From contig OZ316896.1 of assembly GCA_973895155.1 (NCBI GenBank), positions 6,944,001 to 7,008,000 of the forward strand: DNA of 64,000 nt, in the 5' to 3' direction. Every line of letters starts with the position of its first letter. The first letter of the stretch is position 1. The DNA comes from Marsupella aquatica. Taxonomy: Eukaryota; Marchantiophyta. The notes under the pieces are model-generated. The model had not been told where the DNA came from. It saw only the letters and a program-made list of their open reading frames with translations, and did no database searches. This document shows, piece after piece, positions 1-13,300 of the stretch. A program made the translations under genes and the position numbers.

Positions 1-550
1 CCTATTATCCCTACACCCTCTGACTAAGGTCACGCGACATGCCTTTAGATCCGTAATTGTATCTTCCTGTCTCACGCGCAATCGTATCTTACTTATGAAG
101 TACCAAGTACGAGCTAGAGTTTGGGCCTAGCCTTCTAGCTTCTATGTCGTAGACCCTGTTATCCCTACACCCTCTGACTAAGGTCACGTGACTAGTCGCG
201 TGCAGGGCAGTGCATTGACTACATTTTGCCTACTTATTGACGGTTGTGACAGGACAATGCAGTTCACGGACGTTTTACTGGCACTTATTAGCACTACTGT
301 CCTCAGTAGTTACTGACTGTCCACTCATTTGTTCTGAGTGGATGTGAAATGATTGTGGTCATTCTCATTCATTTGAAATGACTGACGGACCATGCATAGT
401 CTATTGCCGGTATGTGTGGTACCTCTAGGGTCACGCGACCAGTCGCGTGCAGCGCAGTGCATTGACTACATTCTGCTTATTGACCAACGTGACAGGACAG
501 TGCAGTGAAATTGACAGACGTGACAGGACTGTACGCTTACAGTGATATTC
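1..550. repeat. Dispersed direct repeats with palindromic GGTCACG hairpins
   Basis: No gene is visible here. A segment beginning TTATCCCTACACCCTCTGAC occurs at about 5 and again at about 159. A second segment (GTCACG, GTCGCGTGCAG, GCAGTGCATTGACTACATT) occurs at about 184 and again at about 431. The 432-449 copy forms a perfect hairpin: CACGCGAC, two bases, GTCGCGTG. The copy at 185-202 is the same hairpin with one arm changed. A similar hairpin recurs near 18.6 and 18.86 kb, so this may mark the end of a DNA transposon. Confidence 0.6.
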
Positions 551-554
551 TCTG

Positions 555-3500
555 ATGTGCAGGATCATAATTATTATGGTGACATCGACAGTCTGGATCA
601 GGGAAGGCGGACAAGTTATTATAGGCATACGTGAGAAACAGGTTGGAAAAGGTCGCGTGATAAGTCTTGATCCTTCCTGGGTTTGTCACAATGTTCCTCT
701 TGGGGCGGACATAGTTCTTCTTCTATTGGAGGAAGTTTTTGACGAGACCATTGTATGCAAAGATGGCAAACTTTTGAAGGACATGATTGGGGGTTACCTT
801 GTATGGGAAAGGAATCAGCTTTTTTGAGCTCCCATGGAATCGGAGGATGTGTTTGGCACTGTTGGTGATGATCAAGATCCAGTCAATCAAAATTCTGATG
901 GGAACAACCATAATGAGAGTCGGTCTGGTGTGGAAGTAGTTTTACCAAAGGCCTTGTGGATGGGCATGCCTGTAAAGGTGGTGGATGAGAACAAGTTGAT
1001 TTTTGCAGTGACAACTATACATGTTCTAGATCCTATAGTGAAGCTTGGGGATGTCACCCTTGGGAATACACATGTGGGAATTCTGATCAACGATTTTGTC
1101 GAGGGAGCTACCATAGATCATCTGAAGCATAGAGATTGCTTAAAAGCTTGGTCGATGGACCAACTCATTGCCAAGGATGGCAACTTGTTGTCTTTCCACA
1201 ACATCAGGCAAGTTGTGGGAGGGAACACATCTCCAACAAGTGGCAAGCGGTCCTACGTCCATAAAAGTAGGAAAAGAAAGAGTCCATCTTCCCAGACATC
1301 TAGAAGAGACACATCTTTGGCATGTCAAGATGTGTTGTTGATAAACACTAAGGACTGTTGTAGTGAACATTGTTGCCAATATTTGGACCGCAACTTGGCT
1401 ATGGCAATTAGGCAAAAGTGGTGGTCAAAATCTTTTGCGGAGCGCAAGGAGGAGGAAATCAAGGCTATTAAAAATACAATACACTTGGGTACTGGAGAAA
1501 GGATTCTAGCAGTGGAGGGCAAAGTATTGTGCTTGGAGGCATGGAGAATCATTCATTCAAGAGGAAAGACTCAATTTTATGCCTTGAAGAAGACTGTGAT
1601 GGCTGGAATGAAGATAGGTACCCATGGTAATGCTGGAAAAGGCGTATGTCCGAGAAAGTATCTCAAGCGTTCATGTCAATGAAAGAGATTATTGAGGAGG
1701 CAGCTGATCATCATCCAGCCAAGTTGAGAACCATGGCAGATTAACAAGGATGGTTTTGAGGGAATTGCCAACAAATCTTACTTGGGAGAATATTAGAAAC
1801 AGGGTTAATGTTGTCAACCAGGAGGCTGGTCTTCCTCCAATTTCCCAACCCACCTTGAGTCATCTACATCAGATGTATTTCAGGGAGTTCTCACGTCACA
1901 AAAAGGGCAACAACTTTTCAAAGTGTACAACTTGTAGTGAGTTGCTTCAACGGAAAGCAAACCTTACAGGAGCTAAGGAAGAGTTAGAGGGCCTAAGGCG
2001 TGACGAGGAGGAACATCACCAAGACCACACACAGCAAAGAATGTGCTATCATACCTGGAGATATGAGTCCATCCATCGTCCAAAGGAAGTGTTATGCCTT
2101 ATTCATGATAAGATGGATCATTCAAAGACAGCTCTCCCAAGAATGCCCTTCAATCCTAAGCATGTGGATGGTGCCCAAAAGTACCCAATTACTGTCACTG
2201 GTATCCTTACTCATGGTCATGGTCCCAAGGCCATAGCCCAATATCATGTTGGAGTGTGGCCAGGTGATGTCAACATCACTATTGGGTCAATTGATTCAAT
2301 ACTAAGGATGTTGGAAAACCCAAATCCAATGATCAAATCACTTGTGGAGGGGCCAGACTCGACAAGTCTTTTTAAAGACCTCCTTTTTGGGAGAGCAAAT
2401 ATCTTGGAGGCAAGTGTCCTTAGAGCATTTGAGGATGACATTGCCTACATCTCAAGCCTAGGTACTTTACTCACAATCCTTTAATTTATTATTATTTAAT
2501 AATATAAGCTCACACACACTGACACTCTACTTTGTGTAGTTGTTGCTCCTCCTAGCCAAGGTTTCATTAATAGGGTTTAAACCCTAAACCCTAAATTGGG
2601 GTTTAGGGTCTGACTAGGGTTTTATTTAAAAGCATTCTGAGATTGTTACATTGTGATGCAGCACCTGAGGCACCAAAGTTCAGGCCCCTTCCACGAGTAT
2701 TGAAGCTACAACTGGATAATTGTGCCTGAGACAACAAGAACAGATATATGATGGCTTATTTGTCATTGTTGACGGCAAGGGAGGTGTTTGAAGAGGTTCA
2801 TCTTGGTTTTATGGTGGTTGGGCATACGTACTCATGAGGACGTTGACGGTATGTTCAGGCATTTTTCAGAGTCTATGATGCATAACCCCACATACTCATT
2901 GCCTGAGTTAATGTCCTTGTTCATGAGAGCAAGGACACCCAATGCAGTCCCACATTTTCTACAAGAGGTCCCAGATTTCAAAAACTACTTAGCTCCATTC
3001 ATGTTGAAGGGACCTGAGGCATTGGTGGGGCATTTAAAACCCAGGCTGTTTAGGTTCTATGTTTGTCATGATAGTATGCCATGCTTCCAATACAAAATGA
3101 AGTCAACTGATCAGGGATGGTTACCCAAGGAAGGTATTGAAATGTGGTCATGGAAAGATGACAAAAGTCCTCACATCCCAATTGGGGTGCCCAAACGGCT
3201 ACCAATGATGGAGTTGAAAATGCTTCCTGAAGTGCTGACAGGGTTGAAGAAGCATGTGTCATTCTTTGAGTTTATTCTAAAGCGAACAAAAGAGGAAGAA
3301 CCAAAGCGACGTTGGACAACTCTCATCAATTATTGGAATGACATTGTAGATACTCTACAGGGTGAGCAGGTGCAATATGAACCTGAAGGTGCACACAACT
3401 TGGAATACGGGTTTTGGCCTTTATCAATATGGAGAGAGCACGTTCCACCAGAATATCGAAATGTGGCATGTGAGTTGGAGGCAACAGTGGATTATGTGGG

Positions 3501-3949
3501 ACCAGCAACAGATAAACCTCCTGAGAGTTTTAACCCTAGGGTTGATGTTGTGAAGGGCTGTTATGTGTTGGTACGGCCGGACGACTCAGACCTGGATGTT
3601 TATCCCGTCCATATGGGGTTAGTTGTTACAGATGTGGTAGAAGGAGCAGTGAATGAACAAAACCTTCTTACTCATGTATGTGGCGTTGAGTGGTCCATTT
3701 ATGGCAAAGAAGCAACGTGGTCAATCAGACTAGCAGCCAAGAGAGCGGTGGGCAGATTCTTGGGATAAGAAATGGGAACGTGATCCAACTCCAATATACA
3801 AGGAAGCTGAGACAATAGATGTTTCCTCTGCCTTGTGGTGTTTCAAAGCACGCAAAGGACCAGTGACAGGGCTGGTAGGAATTCCAAAGAATGTTGCTGT
3901 CAAGGCAAGAGACTATCTCTTGACATGCATAGCAAGTGACAAATCCTAG
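555..3949 (+). pseudogene. DUF7869-type DDE transposase-like gene, decayed
   Basis: This is a broken transposase-like gene; the protein would act in the nucleus on transposon ends. Frames 555-824 and 834-1682 are the same frame, separated by a TGA at 825. Both carry a similar module ('dP...LGad.v..l...v......l.....W'), which resembles the DUF8039 domain found in plant transposon proteins. A Cys-rich CCSEHCCQYL segment follows at about 1,350, and another pattern (CTTCSELL, HDKMDHSKTALPR) at 1,920-2,150. The diagnostic part is at 2,680-2,870: LQLDNCA-stop-DNKNRYMMAY, then VVGHT...HEDVDGMFRHFS, the GHTHEDVD signature of DUF7869. It is broken by a TGA at 2,727 and by a 4-bp insertion near 2,827. 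The frame runs on to 3,768, and a shifted frame ends at a TAG near 3,949. There is a frameshift near 1,640-1,750. The family assignment rests on motif recognition only. Confidence 0.7.
2572..2625. repeat. Interstitial telomere-like motifs, inverted
   Basis: AAACCCTAAACCCTAAA is followed within about 10 bp by GGGGTTTAGGG. These are Arabidopsis-type telomere units facing each other inside a probable intron of the decayed transposase. Shorter copies lie at about 4,695 and 17,768 inside the CACTA element. Confidence 0.55.
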
Positions 3950-4044
3950 ACAGTAATGAAGCATGTAGTTTAGCATACAATTTAAAAGGCAACTCAGAAT
4001 AGTAGTAGCCAGAGAACTCAAGTTTAGACAAGTCTTATCGTCTA

Positions 4045-4180
4045 AGTTAGTTAGTTGGTTAGTTTATTTAAGATATAATATTAGTTAGTGGGGCCTTAGT
4101 TTGGTGATATTAAGGCATGATATTATTGACATTCAAATGAATGTCCAGTAGACATTGTAATATACAACAATCCTATTAAT
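4045..4180. repeat. 136-bp repeat, left copy flanking the CACTA element
   Basis: This segment begins AGTTAGTTAGTTGGTTAG and ends near AATCCTATTAAT. It is nearly identical to 18,668-18,803 on the other side of the CACTA element. No coding is visible. The pair predates the CACTA insertion, which separated the two copies. Confidence 0.8.
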
Positions 4181-4267
4181 AAATAATAATAATTATAGTT
4201 ACACCCTCAAGTGAACTCAACTTTCAATTATTTCTGATTTTATATGGTTCCATGCCTGATTGAGTCA

Positions 4268-4287
4268 CACTAGTAGAAAATGGGGCC
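4268..4287 (+). repeat. CACTA left terminal inverted repeat
   Basis: CACTAGTAGAAAATGGGGCC, preceded by the TCA target duplication. Confidence 0.93.
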
Positions 4288-4289
4288 TT

Positions 4290-4700
4290 TTATGACTATG
4301 ACACATATGACTTATGTGCTCAAATGACAAAATATGTAAATGACATAACATAAATGACATTGAAATGACTGTCCAAAATGACGGGGTGCAAAAAATGACT
4401 AATACTTGCAATAGTGTCATTTAAACCAATGAGCCAAATGACTTTGACTACTATAATGACAACAATCATGAGTTGTAGTCATTTTGAACAGTCTTTGTGA
4501 ATGACACAATTAACAAAAACTCTGTCATATCAGTGTTTCACATATGGGAAGTCATTTCAGACGACGGTGACTAATGACTAATAAATCAAATATGCAAATA
4601 TCAGTGTTTAAAAATGTTAGTAGTCATTCAAACCAAAAGTTATAAATGACATGATAAACAACATATGACTATTTTGAGGTTTATGGTTTAGTATATGTTT
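4290..4700. promoter_or_regulatory. CACTA left subterminal motif cluster
   Basis: Many short copies of AAATGAC or ATGAC occur in both orientations, spaced roughly 10-30 bp apart. In En/Spm elements such subterminal arrays bind the TNPA-type protein and are needed for transposition. By position they should serve the same role here. The element's promoter is also expected in this zone, but I cannot place a start site. Confidence 0.75.
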
Positions 4701-4718
4701 AGGGTTTAGGGTATGATT

Positions 4719-6930
4719 AGCCGGCCATTAGGGATGCTACCCACTCCACATGGTGCGGGATGGGGTACTTGTACACCCTGAGCCACTAGTTATGCCACTT
4801 GGCCTCCACAACACATTTTAAAACACACATTTTGCATCATGGAAGGGCATCACCCAACTTTGGGCAAAACACTCCCAACTTGTATGACTTTGGAGTCATT
4901 TGCCCAAAGGGGTGCAAACCATTCTAATTTGGTCATTTGCAAGGGATCTTGAGTCATTTGTGCAGTTGACTAAAAGTTTTTGTCATTTGTGGAGTGCCGA
5001 GGGGTGTCATTTAAGCAAATGACACAAAAATAAGTCATTGATGATGTCAATGCGGCAGTCAAGCATGCCATGGACAATATGACTCCTTGGCGTCGTTGGG
5101 GGCATATTCGCAATATACGTGATCGTAGCCGGCCATTAGGGATGCTACCCACTCCACATGGTGCGGGATGGGGTACTTGTACACCCTGAGCCACTAGTTG
5201 TGCCACTTGGCCTCCACGACACTTTTTAAAATACACATTTTGCATCATGGAAGGGCATCACCCAACTTTGGGCAAAACACTCCCAAGTTGTATGACTTTG
5301 GAGTCATTTGCCCAAAGGGGTGCAAATCATTCTAATTTGGTCATTTGCAAGGGATCTTGAGTCATTTGTGCGTGTGACTAAAGGTTTTTGTCATTTGTGG
5401 AGTGCCGAGGGGTGTCATTTAAGCAAATGACACAAAAATAAGTCATTGATGATGTCAATGCGGCAGTCAAGCATGCCATGGACAATATGACTCCTTGGGG
5501 TCGTTGGGGGCTTATTCACAATATACGTGATCATAGCCGGCCATTAGGGATGCTACCCACTCCACATGGTGCGGGATGGGGTACTTGTACACCCTGAGCC
5601 ACTAGTTATGCCATTTGGCCTCCACAACACTTTTTAAAATACACATTTTGCATCATGGAAGGGCATCACCCAACTTTGGGCAAAACACTCCCAAGTTGTA
5701 TGACTTTGGAGTCATTTGCCCAAAGGGGTGCAAATCATTCTAATTTGGTCATTTGCAAGGGATCTTGAGTCATTTGTGCGTGTGACTAAAGGTTTTTGTC
5801 ATTTGTGGAGTGCTGAGGGGTGTCATTTAAGCAAATGACACAAAAATAAGTCATTGATGATGTCAATGCGGCAGTCAAGCATGCCATGGACAATATGACT
5901 CCTTGGGGTCGTTGGGGGCTTATTCGCAATATACGTGATCATAGCCGGCCATTAGGGATGCTACCCACTCCACATGGTGCGGGATGGGGTACTTGTACAC
6001 CCTGAGCCACTAGTTATGCCATTTGGCCTCCACAACACTTTTTAAAATACACATTTTGCATCATGGAAGGGCATCACCCAACTTTGGGCAAAACACTCCC
6101 AAGTTGTATGACTTTGGAGTCATTTGCCCAAAGGGGTGCAAATCATTCTAATTTGGTCATTTGCAAGGGATCTTGAGTCATTTGTGCGTGTGACTAAAGG
6201 TTTTTGTCATTTGTGGAGTGCCGAGGGGTGTTATTTAAGCAAATGACACAAAAATAAGTCATTGATGATGTCAATGCGGCAGTCAAGCATGCCATGGACA
6301 ATATGACTCCTTGGGGTCGTTGGGGGCTTATTCACAATATACGTGATCATAGCCGGCCATTAGGGATGCTACCCACTCCACATGGTGCGGGATGGGGTAC
6401 TTGTACACCCTGAGCCACTAGTTATGCCATTTGGCCTCCACAACACTTTTTAAAATACACATTTTGCATCATGGAAGGGCATCACCCAACTTTGGGCAAA
6501 ACACTCCCAAGTTGTATGACTTTGGAGTCATTTGCCCAAAGGGGTGCAAATCATTCTAATTTGGTCATTTGCAAGGGATCTTGAGTCATTTGTGCGTGTG
6601 ACTAAAGGTTTTTGTCATTTGTGGAGTGCCGAGGGGTGTTATTTAAGCAAATGACACAAAAATAAGTCATTGATGATGTCAATGCGGCAGTCAAGCATGC
6701 CATGGACAATATGACTCCTTGGGGTCGTTGGGGGCTTATTCACAATATACGTGATCATAGCCGGCCATTAGGGATGCTACCAACTCCACATGGTGCGGGA
6801 TGGGGTACTTGTACACCCTGAGCCACTAGTTATGCCATTTGGCCTCCACAACACTTTTTAAAATACACATTTTGCATCTTGGCAGGGCATCACCCAACTT
6901 TGGGCAAAACACTCCCAACTTGTATGACTT
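4719..6930. repeat. 408-bp tandem array, about 5.4 copies
   Basis: Units start with AGCCGGCCATTAGGGATGCT at 4,719, 5,127, 5,535, 5,943, 6,351 and 6,759, so the period is exactly 408 bp each time. The sixth unit diverges after about 170 bp, near 6,930. Copies differ by only a few substitutions. Each unit has several GTCATTT/AAATGAC motifs, including a 9-bp inverted repeat (GTGTCATTT, AAGC, AAATGACAC); two copies carry a C-to-T change in it. The array therefore extends the subterminal binding-motif cluster inward. Open frames across it are accidental. Confidence 0.95.
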
Positions 6931-6934
6931 TAGT

Positions 6935-9900
6935 GTCGTGAGATGTCATATTTGCAATTGACTATAGTACAAGTCATTCCATGTGTCAATGGCAGTGTCA
7001 TTTAATCCTACTAAGGCAACATGTCCGGTGAGGGCCCCAAGTGTTGCAAGTTTACCCCTATTTGTTGATTTGCCAAAAAATTAGGGTCATATGTGGCCAT
7101 GACTAAATTGGATGGGATTAGTCATCTAATATGTCATTGTCTAAGTATGACAACATCCACCAAATTCTATTTTACCAATGTAGAGACGGTTCTCTCAGGG
7201 GATTTGGAGACATGCTTTTGGGGGGATTTTACATGTATATTAAAGCGACTATGAGGGGAGGGATGTTACCATGGCCTCCTTTTACTTTAAGGGGTTTCAT
7301 GGGTCCCCCTTCATCACCACCACCACCACCACTTCCCTCTCCCCGATTTGGCATTTGTTTCCCGTTCCCATTCCCGTTGGACGTTGCATCTCCACCGTCC
7401 ACATGTCATCCCCTCATGCCCTGGCACTGTCTTCCTTTAGTCGCGGGAACCTTGTGAAGCACCTAACTCACATTGGACTCCGTTTTGTGAAGAACATTGG
7501 CAGAGCATCTTGAATGTCGAGGGTTTCTGGCATTTGCGCGTAGTCTTAAATGAAGGGTTTATCGTTGCAAGGCAGAGTCGTGTGCAGAGTTCCACTTACC
7601 ACATTCTCACAAGCAACGTCTTTCACAAGTGCGGGATTGTATTGGGGACTTTAGTTGCAACCTCTAGGCTGCATCATAGGGTGAACAAGTGTGAAGGAGT
7701 TTCAGGGTTCTCAGCGGCTGTCCTGCCATCACATTTTGTCTCCTATTGCGCCTATGCATTGTGCTTTTTGGCAAAGGACCCTCGTTTGGCCTGGGTTTTC
7801 TTCGGGCATTTTCCTCCAACGCCCGTCATTTGTTAACATAGTCGACGACATGTGTATGGAGTCTGCCTGATCCGGGCCTTGCCTTCTCGCAACTGTCGTT
7901 AAATCTCTACGTTGCGTTCCTTTCGCTCTACTGCATCCTGCCTTTGTGTTCCCTCTGCTTTCGGCTCTGCATTTTGGTTAGTCAATCGAGGTTTAGGCGA
8001 CCTTGGTTTTGGGCTGTACTCATCGGGAGGCGCGCAAGCTTGCTATAGAGGAGCTGCGCCGAGGCCGGAAGGCTTCTCCTTTTGCCATATAGTTTGCTTC
8101 TTGGTGGCCTTCAGTTTAGTCCTGCTTGGTGGCCTTCAGCTTAGTCCTGCTTGGTGGCCGAGACTACATTGTCCTGAGAGTGGCCGAGCTCTACTACAAG
8201 CACCTACTACAAGTGAGTTGCAATCAGGGACCTGCTAGCAACTGCCTGCAAGGAAGGGGCGACCCGCTGCTGCAAGGGAGGGGTGTGAACGGAGCGGCTA
8301 CCTACTGCTTCGGGGATTGGGTTAAGTGCGGCTGCAACCAGGTATTTTGTCCATGCTATATAAATCCTACTGCTTGCAATGTGTGTTGTAATCTGTTCTT
8401 CCTGTGATTCAATTTTGTTGCTAATATTCTATGTAGAGCTCTCGCTTAGCTCATGAATGCTTTTGGACCCCTCTGTCTGTTTTTCTAGCTTTCTGAATGC
8501 CATATGCAACGACATTTTTTACCCCATGACTAGGCCTAGCATCTGCTACTTACTTTTTTTTGTGCCAACGCTACCTGAAACCCCACCTCAATCCTTGAGA
8601 CTGCTGTTGCTTTCTAATGCTGTCATTTTCACTTACACTGCCCAATGCTGTCAAATTTTGTTTTCAGTTTCAATGAAGGGCAATGTCTGGCGAGTAGTAG
8701 CAACAGCGATCAACCAAGAGTAGAGTCCCAGCTTGAAGGGCGTTTCCATTCTGGTCTGTATAGGTTTCCATGCATGTTCGTGCCTCTCTCAATCTATTTT
8801 TTTTCCTGCTATAAGATTGATTTTCCATTCTCGGATGTTCCTGGCTCAGCCCTGGGTTCGAAGAGGTTTTGGCAAAAATGAGTTTCGGCCTGTTTGAATT
8901 TGGGCTCCAGATGCCATACAATACAATGAACCTGTACTTCGAAGCCATTCATTGCGTCGAGAGAGGGGTATTAGACGTCCCTTGTTCTCATTGTCATGAT
9001 ATTACCTGAAGAAAATAAAATGCAAGCTTTTAGCGTAGATTGACTGAAATTAAGGTACCATGTCAGAAGAGACAGCAGATAGCCTTTTGCTTCCAGGTCG
9101 CTTTTTGTTGCGGTGGTGCTTCATTCCAAGGTGACGTTTTCTACAAAAATCCTCAACGAAGTTGCTACAAACTCACTAATTCCCTTGGAGGGCGATTCTG
9201 ATTTAATTCATGAATTCCGTATTGTCTCCATCACTGTCGTTCGCTTCATCAGTTTTGTTCTATGCTTCCTATCTTGTGTTTCCACATATCTTGATCAGCG
9301 TGAAATGATCACTACAGTAATTAACTATGTAGCTAACTGTAGGTTGTGGAAAAACCCGAAGCTGGAAGCTTAATTTAATCTTACCTTTTGTTCTTGGCTC
9401 AGCCCAGGGTGGGCTGTGCATCATTTTATGAGCTCAGAACCATTCTGCAGAGCAAAAAATATCGGTGGAATATATTTGTGAGATTTAAAGAAGTGGAATG
9501 AATTGATGTCCGTCAAGATCAATACGCAGGTTCTCATTATTTGTAGGAACAACAACAAATTGTAACAGTCTTTGACAATATGAAAGAAATTGATTGTGCT
9601 CTTCATAGGAGATATACTTTGCTCACTATGTGTAATGTTGTGCAAGAAACTCCTTTTCCAAAATCAAAGATTGTTTCTCTGATTTGAGGTGGATATTGGA
9701 GCTACAAGGACCTGCGGGTGAGCTTTGAGAATCTCCTTGCTGCAAGGTGAGAGTCTTTCCTGGTCGTGAACTTATGTCCTCTCATAGTCTCATTTAATTT
9801 TGAGGAACAATCCATATGCTTCCGTGGCATGGGTCATCTGTCAAATTTTTACTGTGCATTGCTCAAGTCTGTGGATGGTTCACTTGAATTGATTTAGTGG

Positions 9901-10389
9901 CTTGTGTCTTGCCATGGCTTCCCTTCATTATTCGGGAATGTCCGCATTCACAGAATAGATTGCTTTTCTCCTGCCATCCCTTGGCCACTTGCTTTGCATT
10001 TCCATTTGCATTTCGCTTATTGCTCTGCCTCTCTCCCAATCTCCTTCAAATAACCATTACCACTTACAATATTCTATGAGGAGTAGGTTGTGTACCCAAG
10101 TAAATGATTTCCAATCTAATATGCTCAGTGTTTACCTATTGTTGGCATGCATGTACTATTCTATTGTCAATGAAGGCTAACGTGGGGGCTGCCTTTACGT
10201 CAGTTGGAGTACTCTACCTCAATTGTATGTACAGTATCCTTCACTTGTGCACACATTTGCTTCACATGATGCTCTAGAAGATAGTATGGAAGGGTTTGGA
10301 GTGGTCTAGAACAAATTCATATGCTGTGCAATATGACACAGAAGAAAGAAACTGTGCAATTGTGTATTTGATTAGGTAGTGCTGCAATC
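6935..10389. other. CACTA internal noncoding stretch upstream of TNP2
   Basis: No convincing coding sequence is visible; open frames are short and low in complexity. The stretch contains a CACCACCAC run near 7,315 and a 25-bp tandem duplication (TTGGTGGCCTTCAG...) at 8,101-8,150. It probably holds the leader or first introns of the transposase transcript. Confidence 0.5.
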
Positions 10390-13300
10390 ATGGCTTCTTC
10401 TAGCCAGACTGGGTCACGCAACACTGGACATACAACAGAGGCAGTTCACCATCCAAATGTGCCTTCCTTCGATCCGAGTCGAATCCAACGTCGAGATGAT
10501 AATTTATGGGCCCGAGAACAGAGAGCCTGTGCTGGTAGTGCTGATCATAGAATGTATTGCCCTTGCATGCGATGCAAAGGGAATTATAAGACCACTCGAA
10601 AGACTACTCGACAACATCTTGTTAAGCATGGTCGCTACCCTGCTTGTAGAGTCTGGGTAGGAGAGGGTCAGGACTCTTCTGATGAGGAGTGGAGAACTGA
10701 TTATATACGCCACTATGGCCCTGAGGCATTGAAAGCTAGAAATTGCCCTGAGGCATTGAAGGCAGGAAATTGCCCTGAGGCAACCCACACAGACCACCCT
10801 GCAATAGATGTTGAACTGCAGGTCAGAGCTTTACTTGAGGAGACAATGGCTAGAGCTTCTGAAGAAAGTGATGAATTTGTGGATAACATAGCTCCTTTTG
10901 ATTTAGACTCAATGTTTCAGAATGATGAGAATGATCAAAACGATCAGAATGAGCAGAATGAGGCAGATACAGCCTCTACTGAGGCCAATCATGAGGGCAC
11001 AAATCTCTCAGGACCTCCAATAGACCCTGTGCCTGTCCAAGGGTCTTTAGAAGAGGCCATGCGACCTTTATATCCAGGGAGTAAGATAGATGTAGTTTCT
11101 TTTATGTTGTTGTTCTTGAACATTTGTCACAACAATCGTTTCTCAAACACGGGAGTGAATGCCATGCTGTCTTTGTTGACTGAGCATGGAATGCCAACAG
11201 AGCACACTCTCCCTAAGAACCTATATGCTGCGAAACAATTACTGCGGAAACTAGGTTTAGATTATGAGAGAATCCCAGTATGTGAAAATGGATGTATGTT
11301 ATTTAGAGGTGACACTGTGCACTTGGAAAATTGTTCCAAGTGTGGCCAGCCAAAGATGAAGTTAGTGGGGAATTCAAAACAGCCTGTGAAGGTGTTGAGA
11401 TATTTCCCTATAATCCCTCGATTGAAGAGATTGTATGCCACGAAAGGGACTTCTAAACTCATGACTTGGCATCATGAGAACAAGAGCAAGGACAACATGG
11501 TCCGGCATCCAGCAGATTCAAAGGCATGGAAACATGTGGATACAGAGATCGACCCTGGTTTTGCTGCTGAGCCAAGGAATGTCCGAATGGGATTGGCACT
11601 TGATTGGGTAAATCCATTTGGGAATAATTCCACTGCTTGGTCTACCTGGCCAATCTTGCTGCTGAATTATAATATCCCTCCTTGGCTTACCACAAAAAAA
11701 TTCTTTGTCATGCTGGCTCTTCTAATTCCGGGCCATGAGTCAGTAACTGAGGAGCAGTTTGATATATACATGGCTCTAGTTGTGGATGAGCTTGTGACAC
11801 TATGGAAAGAAGGAGTGGATTGTTTTGATGTTCTACCAAGGCCTGGATTGCCTCAACAATTCAAGCTAAGGGCTTCGGTATTGTGGACAATCAATGATTA
11901 CCCTGCATATGGTTTAGTTTCTGGCCAACAACATGCAGGGTATAGAGGATGTGTTGTTTGTGGGCCAAAATGCATGGCACAAGGTTCTTCACACTTGAAA
12001 AAGTTACTGTTTGCTGGCCATCGTCGATGGTTACCACCTAGGCATCCTTTTCGCAGTCAAGAAGTGGCAAAATACTTTGATGGGGAGGTTGAGGCAGAAC
12101 CTGCACCATGTAGAATGTCCAGCTCTGACAGGCTACATTGGGGAGAGGAGACAACTGCGTATGTGAAAAAGAAAGCAGGGAATAAATTTGATGATGATGA
12201 TTCTCCAATAAAGACGCATGGAGTGAAGAGGGCTACTGGATTATACAAGTTGCCTTACTGGAGTGTAAGTATCTGGTTCCTAATTGTCCAATCCACTTAG
12301 TTTGTGTACTCCTATGCAGTAAAGTTCTGCATTCTTGATTCTAACTCACTTTGTATTGCACTGTCTAATGCAACAACTTCTCATCAACCATTGTCTTGAT
12401 CCAATGCACTGTGAGAAGAATCTTGCCCACAACATTGTACATACTATCCTGGGAACTAAGGATACTCCTGCTGTTCGAGAGGACATGAAAGACCTGCAAG
12501 TGCGAGAACACCTGTGGCTTGTACCGAATAAGGATCCAAAAGGTCCTAAGGTCATGCCACCAGCCCCATATTGCTTGAGTAAGAGTGAGAAGACAAAGTT
12601 CTTGGAGGTATTGTTGACCTTCAAAGGGCCCACTGGTTTTGCTAGTTCTCTGGCTAGGTGTGTTACAGTCAAGAAGAAGTTATCTGGGTTGAAATCTCAT
12701 GATTTCCATCACCTCATGCAACAAATTATCCCGTTGGCAACTATGGGATTACTTGATGAAGGTGTTCGCTTGGCCATTGCTAGGGTGAGCAATGTGTGGC
12801 GTAACATCTGTGCCAAGGTTTGGGATCCTTCACAGTACAATGACCTGATGATGGATGTTGCATTCACACTTTGCATTATGGAAATTCACTTCCCACCAAG
12901 TTTCTTTGATGTGATGACCCACTTGATGATTCATGTAGTGGAGGAACTAGACCTGTGTGGCCCAGTGAACATTAGATGGATGTATCCAATAGAAAGGCAT
13001 CTGAAGACCTTGAAAGGTTTTGTTCGAAACAAGGCACGTCCAGAGGCTTCCATGGCTGAAGGCTACATTCTAGATGAATCCATAGGATTCCTTTCTGAGT
13101 ACATGATAGATGCTAAAGGGACAGGAAAGAGAACATGGGACTTGGAGGAGGATCCTGGTGTTGCAGGCATTGTCTTGGAAGGAGCTGCAAAAGAGAGAAC
13201 CATGCAATGGAGTGAAATGATAGCTATGCATCATTACATACTGGAGAATGAAGAGCAAGTGAAACCATGGTACAGGTATGAGCTTGGTCCATTGAGGCAT

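Noticed and set aside
153-167. Fifteen-base match to part of the I-SceI homing-endonuclease site (ACCCTGTTATCCCTA)
   Set aside because: Only 15 of 18 positions match, a related word at about 1-13 is different, and no endonuclease gene or construct sequence is present. Most likely chance within a genomic repeat.
4970-5248. Minus-strand open frame across the 408-bp array
   Set aside because: It lies in tandem noncoding repeats and is not kept open equally in all units.
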